From contig JADWOT020000006.1 in the NCBI GenBank assembly GCA_036345935.2, positions 21,220,967 to 21,284,966 of the forward strand: a DNA stretch of 64,000 nt, in the 5' to 3' direction. Shown here piece after piece: positions 55,359-64,000 of this stretch. Position 1 is the first letter of the stretch. Each line of letters opens with the position of its first letter. The stretch comes from Taenia hydatigena. Taxonomy: Eukaryota > Platyhelminthes > Cestoda > Cyclophyllidea > Taeniidae. Made by a program: the position numbers and the translations under genes. The notes beneath the pieces were generated by a model. That model saw only the letters and a program-made list of their open reading frames with translations. It did no database searches and was not told the DNA's origin.

Positions 55359-57050
55359 ATGATTGTCAAGGAATAGTGAGTGTTTTCCGTTTTTTGCCAT
55401 CTTCCTACAGAAAATATTTACTGTAATTCACTTTTTTTCGTACGAAGTCGTGTTATTCTGCCGATGACGGTTGAGGAGTATCAGGTGGCCCAGCTTTGGA
55501 CAGTTATTGAGGCATCCAAAGACGAAACGGGTGGTGGTGATGGTGTTGAAATCCTTGTGAACGAGCCCTTCAATGCTGGATCTCAGTATGCACCAGAAGA
55601 AGAACTTCCAGGTGGTGGAACCTTCTCAAGCGGGCAGTATACGCACAAAATCTACCACTTGGCCTCCAAAGTTCCAAGCTTCATCCGTCTTCTTGCCCCC
55701 GGAGAGGCTCTTAACGTCACAGAAAAGGCGTGGAATGCGTATCCGTACTGCAGGACAGTGATTACGGTGTGTATTGCTTTCCTAACCGAATTTCACTTGC
55801 ATTTCACCATCTTTGACCTCACTGTTCGTACCCAGCTTCAAAACTGTAGTCATCATTTAAAACATTGCAAAACTCCTGTTAAATGTATTTAGGTATGTTT
55901 AATTCGTCAACGCGACTTTTCTGTTTGCAGAATGGGTACATGAAAGATGCCTTCTTCCTCAAGGTGGAGACGATGCATGTGCAAGACAAAATCGACATTG
56001 ACAATGTACGCATGCCCTCTCTGCTTTTTTGAACGTCTTATTGCAGTATGTTGCAAATAATCTCGTTTGTTTGCATAGGTGCACGAGTTGCCTCCGGATA
56101 TGTTGGCAAAACGGGAAGTTATCTACGTCGATATTGCTACTGATCTTGAAGGCGGAGTTAAGTCGGAGTGGGATCCAAAAACATTCCAGTCTAAGACGAC
56201 TGGACGTGGTCCTCTTGTTGGACCGCGGTGGTGGGAGGTAGTACCCTCTTCCTATTATTCATATTTTATTCTATCACCTTCCCTATACTTTTTTAATAGA
56301 AAACCGACATGCCAGTAATGTGCGCTTACAAACTTGTGACCTGCAATTTCCGGTGGTTCGGCATCCAAGGTCTTGTGGAGAGTTACATTGCCAAAGTGGG
56401 TTTACTAATATGGTTTCAATTACTGCAGAATTTGGAAATTATGCTAATTTACCGATGTTTGGTCAATATAACCACCAGTTTTCGTATGCTCTCGCCTTTT
56501 TAATAACTTTCTTCTATCCATTGGGAAACGTCTATGGTACTCTCTTTATTGGTTCTAGAAGTGTGGAGTGAGTCAAATGACGACATCCTGACCACCCGTT
56601 GGTGTTTTGTGTTGGTGCCTAATTTCAGTATTCCCACGTATTTTTGAATATTTCCCCCATTAACCATTTATGGCAATCGAGGACATTCATATCTGCAATT
56701 CTTGTGGCCTTAACCTCACCATGGTAGTGTGTAAATGGCCTCAAAGTGTGCTCATAAGGTGCAAATCGAATTGACCCTCACCTTGATGTTTAATTCTACT
56801 GTTAGACGGAACTGAGGCTCTTCCACGCCTTCCATCGCCAACTCTTCTGCAACATTGACAAGTGGCATGGGCTTTCGATGGAAGATATTCGTCGAATGGA
56901 GGAGCAAACTAAATTGGAACTTGACAAGGTGTGCTTTTGCTCTCTTTCTTTGCATCGTTGCCCAAGGATCTTAGCTTAATAGTCATTTTCTCCTCCTCTT
57001 TATAGCAACGAAAAGAAGGAAAATTGCAAGGCACAATAGAGACGAAGTAG
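55359..57050 (+). CDS. PITPNA/PITPNB: Class I phosphatidylinositol transfer protein
   Basis: The protein binds phosphatidylinositol or phosphatidylcholine and moves them between membranes to supply phosphoinositide kinases. Exons, all GT-AG and phase-consistent: 55359-55375, 55448-55766, 55931-56005, 56079-56237, 56300-56395, 56806-56928, 57006-57050. The product is 277 residues; mammalian forms have about 270. The first coding exon is only 17 nt (ATG ATT GTC AAG GAA TA) and completes the family start MIVKEYRVILP. Other matches: [39 protein letters not shown] with the lipid-contact Thr and Lys at 71 and 73, [19 protein letters not shown]-type strand [34 protein letters not shown] and [12 protein letters not shown]. 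Oddities: about 12 extra residues (around 49-66), and the membrane-docking WW pair of mammals is WF (209-210). No FFAT or C-terminal DDHD region is present, so it is a single-domain form. AATAAA at 57294-57299 may be the poly(A) signal. Confidence 0.96.
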
Positions 57051-59062
57051 AGGTGAATGCTTGGACGTTTGACAACTTTACTTTCTGGTCTGTCCCCCTC
57101 TCTCTTTGTATCATGTCATGTTCTGTTGTAGCTGACAATTTAAATCCTGTGTGTGTTTGTGTGTGTCTGTAGGCTTTTCTAACTTTACACATTTATTGTT
57201 TCCCTGGCTCCCGTCTTCTCTTCTTGTCATCCACGACTCAACATCAAGTGAAATGATCCTTCGCGTACTTGTGGAGGTCTGTAAGTAACTGTGAATAAAG
57301 TGTCTTCGTGCTAGTACATGCTCAGACTCCTTGTCTAGAAATGGGTTAGTGTTCTTTAAGGCATCTGCTGACTTGCTTCTCATTTCTTCGTTTGTTAATC
57401 ACGAGGTTTTATTGAATTCTGCAGATATCCGTGTTAAATTTCAAGTACTTGAGTAGCAAGTGCACAATCCGTGGCGTCCCGTGAAGCGCACGATCACCTA
57501 ATCAAATGCATACTCCGCTTTGCGTTTATCGTCCCCTGAATGGCGCTATCAGGGCATTTCTTGCTTATATGAGCTAGATAAACACTAAGCGCAAAAGCAG
57601 GTTTGAGAAGTTCCAGTTCCTGTAGAGGGATTATGCCTTGATTGTAAGGAATACTTAAGTTTGAATTGAAAGCAAGGGCTGGTCGGATTTTCTTTTTCGG
57701 CTACATTAGATCACTTGAATACGAGTGAATAATCACGATGCTTCAGCGTGTTGCTTCTTCCATCCATCTCCCCACCACGAGGAGTTTATTACGACTACTG
57801 TCGCTGAATTCGATTAATCATTCTCAGATTACTTTGTAATTGTTAGTGCTAAAGCTTTTTTCCTCACACGAATTCCTGACCTCCTGAGCAGTTTGTAACA
57901 TGCTAAGTTTGAACAACCCAAATCGCAGACATTTCGGCCGACTTGTAAATCATCTCCGATTGGAGTAGGGTCAAAAAGTTACATTTTTGCCATCTTTCCA
58001 AAGAACGTTTTGCCATCCGATCTTTGTCAAATGCATTCGTTGGTGTGTTCGCTCAACCTTTGCAGAGGGCCTGTTGCCTTAGCATCTGCATTTCATCATG
58101 TGTGTTGGTAGGCTCTTGTGATTTCATCTAGTGAGTCCACGCGTGACTATTCTTTCTTTGTCGATTAAAATGCAGGCTGAAACATCGTGCGAATTCGGTA
58201 CCTTATCGACAGTTGAGTAGATTTTTTTCATCCTAGCTGAAAGTAGCCAATCCGAAGCGAGCCCAATGTCATGAAACATTAGTGCAGGCGGAGCGGGGAG
58301 GAGCCAAGGAACAGAGTGGAGGCGATAGACTCTTGTAATAAACTTGTGTAGAGGTCCACTCAGTGCGTTGATCTGACAGTTGGCCTTCTGCGTGTCTTGC
58401 TTAAATGGCACCATAACTTCACGGTGTCGTGACGTCAATGGGCTTGAGTATACATGTGAGGAGTGATTGTGTGTCAAAGCCACAAAAAAGCCAATTGGTA
58501 ATTTAATCAACTTGAAAGGAAATGAAAGTTGGTGGTGGTGATGTATGCCTGGCCTTAAACAATGTTGATTTAGTGCAAAGGGAAGGCGTGATTAGTCCAG
58601 TGTGCAAGCTGGCATCAAGGTCATATTGGCCATATGGCTTGGAAAGGTAGCAAAATACTGCTTCCATTAGTGCCGTCTCCCACTGCTGTTCCTACGATAG
58701 TCATGTGATGCGTTGGGGAGGCACAAAAGCACCATCTGCCCTAATGGAAATAAATCGCATAATTGGCAGTCTATCGACTAGCTCGATAGGAGAATGTCAG
58801 TGGAATAATGATTTAATGACAATGAGATTGAGTGAAAATATTTGTCTCTAAAAGGCTCTAATCCAGTGAATAGACTCTGCTTTCATTGTAAGTCGGTGCA
58901 CTTCAGTTTCTTTCTTCAAGTTCAAAGTGATATAGAAGTCTTCTTATGTGCTACAATATCAGCTGTTTGAACGCCCGCGACCGATCGGGTCACTGCATAG
59001 CCACTCTATTTCCTTTCGCTTTTCCTTTCCCGTCGTCGTCCCCTATGGCGCTCGTCACGTCC
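57051..59062. other. PITP 3' flank and intergenic
   Basis: The first 250 bases are probably PITP 3' UTR up to the AATAAA at 57294-57299. Beyond this I see no supported gene. A 128-codon minus frame at 58124-58510 has no recognisable motif and no flanking splice signals that I trust. Confidence 0.5.
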
Positions 59063-59437
59063 ACTCTTCTGCTTTGACTAGCAATTGGTCCTCATGTTAA
59101 CGACACCGTGACAACTTCGCACCGTTACTAGAGTTCCATCCACTGCCAATAAACCATGTCGTGGTCAACTCATAGATCCGTTCGGGTCTCCCAACATCGT
59201 GTCTTCTGCTAGCTAGGCAAATCCACTTAGGTGATTGTCCCCAATCGTGCACGATGTTTTACTGCGGACCCACACTGTGCTCCTTGTTGTGGCATTTGTC
59301 CAGATGTAACATCAGGGGAGGGGAGAGGGAGGAGTGAGGCGTATCATATTTTTACACCGCGAAAGAGGTGAAGTAAGTTGGGTGCATATAATTAACCTTT
59401 ATGCGGATTCACATGCCATTCCATGGAACTGGTTCTC
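59063..59437 (+). repeat. Left arm of large inverted repeat
   Basis: This arm runs from TTCTGCTTTGACTAG to CATGGAACTGGTTCT and matches the reverse complement of 62421-62751. The block 59133-59239 is identical to the reverse complement of 62576-62682 over 107 nt; the sequence on both sides differs by scattered substitutions. This arm has about 45 extra bases (around 59278-59322, after CACACTGTG) that the other arm lacks. No coding frame stands out. The arms could be terminal repeats of one element or two inverted copies of one dispersed repeat. Confidence 0.9.
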
Positions 59438-62420
59438 GCTCTAGGCTTACCTTTTCAAGCTGCAGATCGTAAGTGAGGTTTCGCACCGGTTAGAATCACT
59501 TTGCCTAGAGGCATGTGCAGCGGATGCCTTCCTTGTGCACTGTCCCTATTAGGTGGTCAGTGAACGGCATCCGTCGCCCCTGTTCTTCACTTAAACCTGC
59601 CCCATTCATCACTTCCACCAATGGCTGTCGGTGTGGGCGTAGGCGGCAGGTTTGAGACATTGTTGACGTGCCTAGAAAGATATACCGTGAGGCGGAAGGA
59701 CAAACTAAGGTGAGTCAGAATGCCAGTAGAGATTTGGCAAATGGGGATTGCGAATTGGTCATGAGAAAGAGACTTCTTCGGCTCGCACCACTCCTCTCTA
59801 CCATATTTACATATTCTTGGTTCACTTCACCCAGTTCTAAAGGCGGTTTCTCTTGTGGCCTCGTGTCAATAATCACGAACGATCGAACAGATCCACTTTA
59901 ATTAGTACTGACAACTGTGTCGTTTCATCCCATCAACGAAGCAAATAAGTACGTTTGAGGAGAAACTCAGATCACAACACTTAAGTTAGTGACTCTGGAG
60001 CAGTTTGTGTGCAAGATTTAGGACGACTTGAAGAAAAGCAAATTCATACCTCCATCGCAACAACAGTAACCGTTCCTTAGATTTCATTGATCTGCCAAAG
60101 AGACCTGGCTGCTCCCGTGGCAACCAATCAAATGTTAGTCAGTAACTCCACACACACAGATTGACTTTTGAAGTACCAAATTGGTGCGTGGCTAAAAGGG
60201 CAAACCTTTCACATTAATTTCTCCGGCCATTAGACTTTGAGGAAGGTACGTTTACCTGTCAGAACGATCGCGAATGGGTAAATAAGTTGATTGGAGTTTC
60301 ATGGGTATTTTAAAGTAAGTTGTTGACAGAAAAGCTGGTACACTCCTGAGGGCAACTGAGGCTGTTTGGGTCAGCGGTTTTTCAGCACCTCGGTGCATTA
60401 GCCCTACCCATGTAGAGTGGGCAACTTCCCCATGACCCAGATGCATTTAAGCAACTGAAGTTGAAATGGTAAATTTTAAACAAGAAGATACCTTAGAAGG
60501 CATGGAAACAATTTATTCTATAGTCGCGCGGTTCACAACAGCTTATTGTTTGGAGAGGCCGGTTGTTCCACGGAATCTTTGTTCCCGACATCGAACACCT
60601 TCCTCAGGACACAATCACCAATATCACCACAAGCGATGCTATGGCCCTGGTCTTTCTGTGACGTCGAACTAATCTAAATCACACCACAGGAGAGCGAGAA
60701 AGCTGTAGACAAGGTCAAGGTGTCGTGCCGCCGAACGGGTTACAACCTGTTGCCTCCATGTGCTGGTGTTATGTGACTGCTATTTCACATACTTAGAAAT
60801 GGGAGACTCTTAGTAGCCGTTTTGGCACAGCTTTTTCAGTTATTTGCTAAATTTGGTTCAAAATGGCAGGATTCGAAATAGTTAAGGAAACTGGGTTTAA
60901 AGTGTTTTGGCGAAGGATATACATAGAGTGAAGGAGAGTTGGTTATCCTGGACGGGATCTAAAATCTGATTTTGGAAGGGACCTCGCGAGCTTTACTCTC
61001 CTCATCCATAAAAATAGTAATTTTGTTCAATTAAATGAAAACTCAACGCCTTCCGATTTGCTTTACATAAAATGAATCGGCATAACCGTGTTGGAGGCCA
61101 GCATTATCATTTAAAACGAATTCGTAAACATCCAAGTTTTATTTTGAACACTTTGCGGTTCGATGCGGGATCATCCTTTTAAATTCATTGAAAATGGTTA
61201 TGACAAAGAAACCGCACCATAAATCCGAAAGTACTGCCGCATTTGTTACCGATGTCACACATACGTGACGCGCTGAAGTGCCTAAGTCTCACAGTGGTCC
61301 GTCACATTAAATTCTGTATTTATTGAACCGATTGGATTTTTTTACAACAAAAGAATTTAGGATGATCTTTAAAAAGTAATAGATGACGTCATCAAGCAAT
61401 TTCCCATTTTTCATCAAGAGTAACCCAACCGAGCTGGTTTCTCAGTCCTCGAAAGGAACCATTTGATTACCCGTACTCAAAGTTAAAAAATGCATTGTCG
61501 ATCTCATTGCACTCTAGTTTAACTCATGAAGGCTCGTGAAACGCAAACAATTGTTTGCCAGCTGTCGGTAGAAACTGATGGATGCATTTTAGAATACTCT
61601 TGTCTACCTCAAAAATGCAAATGTACTCGGCACTGGAGGTGGAGAGGTATCTTTTACAATTGGTGCAGTGGTAGAACCTTCTTGTGAAAAAGTGGTAAGT
61701 AAATTACGCCAATTGTATTGAAAATTCTAGGGCTTATTACTTTTTTTTCCAAATAGAACACCAGCCAATTATCATTCGAAATCGTATGATAAACATCAAT
61801 GAGGCATTTTCAATAGACAACCCATAAAATAGCTAAAACGATTAAACCAAAAAGACCGCCTTATGCTTAGCGTTTGTTTACAGACGTCAGACCTTACAAA
61901 CACGAGTGAGACACAACCCTCTGCGATTATTTACGTATAAGGTCGAAGGAGAAATCGCCTTCCAAACCAGGCGAAGTGAAAACAAAAAAGTTGAAATAAG
62001 GTAGAGGAGAATTATACGAAACGATTCCATCTTTTCCACACGACAAAGTTTTAATCCTCAATCATTACACCCTAGTGGCATCCTCACCCACCATGGTATG
62101 TCCTTTCGCCTCACGACACAGCTTTATAAGCACGCATACAATGGCTTAGACCTTTTGTCGGTTAATGGCAGATCAGTCATCGTACCTAAGTGGGTTTTTG
62201 CGACATTCGCGGAGGACGCTCTCACCGACTTGACGCCGGCACGATCTTGGTGGTAGTAATGAAGAACAGTGCCAACAGCTGTTGTTGACTGACCGTTTAT
62301 AGAGGCACTAGACAGAGAAGATATTTTATGCGCATGCCTGCAGACGGAGCGATTCCACCAAGAGATAATGACATGCCGTCTATTTTCTTACCATTTCGGA
62401 ATCTTGACAAAGTGGGTGCG
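59438..62420. other. Interior between inverted-repeat arms
   Basis: Three kilobases lie between the arms. The longest open frames are under 80 codons and none resembles a transposase, integrase, reverse transcriptase or helicase. If the arms and interior form one element of about 3.7 kb, it is non-autonomous or decayed. No clear target-site duplication is visible outside the arms. Confidence 0.5.
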
Positions 62421-62751
62421 CAAGAACCAGTTCCAAGGAATGGCATTTGAATCCACACAAATGCTAATTATATGCACCCAACTTCACCTCTTTCATGGTG
62501 TAAAAATATGATACGCCTCACTCCTCCCTCTCCCTCACAGTGTGGGTCCGCAATAAAACATTGTGCACGATTGGAGACAATCACCTAAGTGGATTTGCCT
62601 AGCTAGCAGAAGACACGATGTTGGGAGACCCGAACGGATCTATGAGTTGACCACGACATGGTTTATTGGCAGTGGATGGAACCCTAGTAACGGTGTGAAG
62701 TTGTCACGGTGTCGTTAACATGAGGACCGATTACTAGTCAAAGCAGAAGTG
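62421..62751 (-). repeat. Right arm of large inverted repeat
   Basis: Reverse-complement partner of 59063-59437. It starts CAAGAACCAGTTCC and ends CAAAGCAGAAGTGTA. The segment AAGGAATGGCATTTGAAT near its inner edge (about 62435-62452) also occurs exactly at about 14115-14132. That is 18 identical bases and may mark a third, mostly lost, member of the family. Confidence 0.9.
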
Positions 62752-64000
62752 TAGTTAATGACAACGGTGATGGAAGAGGAGGAGGAGGAATAAAGATAAA
62801 GAAGAGATAGTTCATGTATTGATCCAAACGAACTGTCGCCTTGTCAAGGTTAAAATATTTTTCGACATTTTCACACCTCATTAGGGTTTGAGAGAGAACT
62901 TGCTGAAGGCTTCTGTCACTTTTACTTGGAGACGATCTGAGTACACCGAGTTACGATGAGAGGAGAGTTAATTTGCTGAGGTGGAGCGGACTGGAAAGGA
63001 TTCTTGTCATTCACTTTCGTGATCACCAAATTAACCATTTTTGCCAGCGTCTTTTTAAAAATACATAAAGTACTTTTCTTCGAAAGTGCAGATCGGCCTA
63101 GGGAGTCAATATTTCATGGTTTACCTTGAAATAAAAAAAAAAAATGATTGGGCAGAAGCAATGTAAACTTTATTTACCTCTCAAGGCTACTTGCGGTGGT
63201 GATCCACCCACGATTTCACCTTCACGTACTTTAAAATGTGTGAATGCGTCCAGCACAAGCGTCAATTTTCGAAACCTAGTCCAATCCCTTAGTCATTCGG
63301 GATTCAACATTTTTTTCTGCATTCCCACCAATAAATAGTGTTAGGACCTCTTCTTTGTGTAAACAAACCTTAAGCATGGTTGAAATAACATTAAAATATA
63401 ACTTTTTGGAGGCCGTTTTCAAAAAAAGACACAGTGGTTAGTCTGGAAGCGGACAGATGATCACTCAATGATATTCGTCCTTTGTGACCTTGGGAGGTGC
63501 ATACAAGGTCAAATGAAATGCAGAGAGGGAGAGAGGATAATAAAAGGCATTAGAAATCTGAGACGATTGTAGCTAATACTTCTCGGAAAGATGGGAGGAA
63601 GAGACAAGGCCAAATGAGTGGCAGTTAGGGAGGGTGATCAAGTCGTAGCCTCAGTCGTCGCCATAGTTTCACCTATGCCTATGGTTAATACCAGTGGGAA
63701 ACTTGACGACAGCCTTTAATTGACACCAGTTGAAATATCTTGGGAAGACAAGCCTTCTCCTGGTGGCATACTTGATGTAAACGAGGAAGAAACGAAAAAT
63801 GCAGGAGGTGAGGACCGTAAAAACAAAACTTTATTGGGAGGTTGCGTCTGAATTTCGTGATCTCGAGGTGAAAGCATTTTTTTCAGATTTAAATTTCAAA
63901 TTGCCAATTTTTCCTCCAGTTACTAAAAAGAGCCATACGCAATAACAGATGCCTATAGATGTAAAAGAAGGCGTCATCAGCCGGTTTCTGAATTGTCATG
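62752..64000. other. Right-end intergenic sequence
   Basis: No gene is supported in the last 1.25 kb. There is a purine-rich GGA-type patch just after the repeat arm (about 62771-62790) and a poly-A run near 63133-63144, but no larger structure that I can identify. Confidence 0.5.

Noticed and set aside
58124..58510. 128-codon minus frame downstream of PITP
   Set aside because: No recognisable domain and no splice or promoter context; probably chance.
62700..62745. On the minus strand TAATCGGTCCT, resembling part of a tapeworm spliced-leader sequence as I remember it
   Set aside because: Only about 11 bases agree, the following bases differ, the other repeat arm has a different base there, and no donor or Sm-site structure follows.

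Overview
The window is eukaryotic nuclear DNA from a metazoan and most likely a parasitic flatworm, probably a tapeworm. This assignment is an inference. It rests on four animal genes of clear family whose proteins are strongly diverged, on introns as short as 37-44 nt mixed with kilobase introns, on moderate A+T content, and on long gene-poor stretches with low-copy diverged repeats. All splice sites proposed are GT-AG and were read by eye, checked for phase and for family similarity.

Layout. At the left end (about 300-1855, + strand) are the last exons of a gene I cannot identify. From 1.9 to 27.2 kb I see no gene I can support, only microsatellites, scattered short open frames and two diverged copies of one repeat (22.8-23.1 and 24.9-25.3 kb). 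Then come four well-supported genes in two divergent pairs: an SR-protein kinase (27199-32953, -) with WDR92/DNAAF10 (34597-35796, +), and exocyst subunit EXOC6/Sec15 (40392-52073, -) with a class I phosphatidylinositol transfer protein (55359-57050, +). The right end (57-64 kb) has no recognised gene but holds a large inverted repeat (arms about 59063-59437 and 62421-62751), including a 107-nt stretch identical between arms.

The four genes are housekeeping genes of different pathways: splicing-factor phosphorylation, assembly of R2TP/prefoldin-like clients and dynein arms, exocyst vesicle tethering, and phosphoinositide transport. They are not a functional cluster, although Sec15 and PITP both act in membrane traffic. 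The most unusual structure besides the inverted repeat is a run of about four diverged tandem units (52.77-54.6 kb) between EXOC6 and PITP. A single inverted copy of the same unit lies at 33.46-33.55 kb, between SRPK and WDR92, so both divergent intergenic regions carry this family. The unit keeps a coding-like reading frame. I did not find a clearly new biological system; the repeat families and the orphan open frames inside EXOC6 introns are the best candidates for unexplained content.
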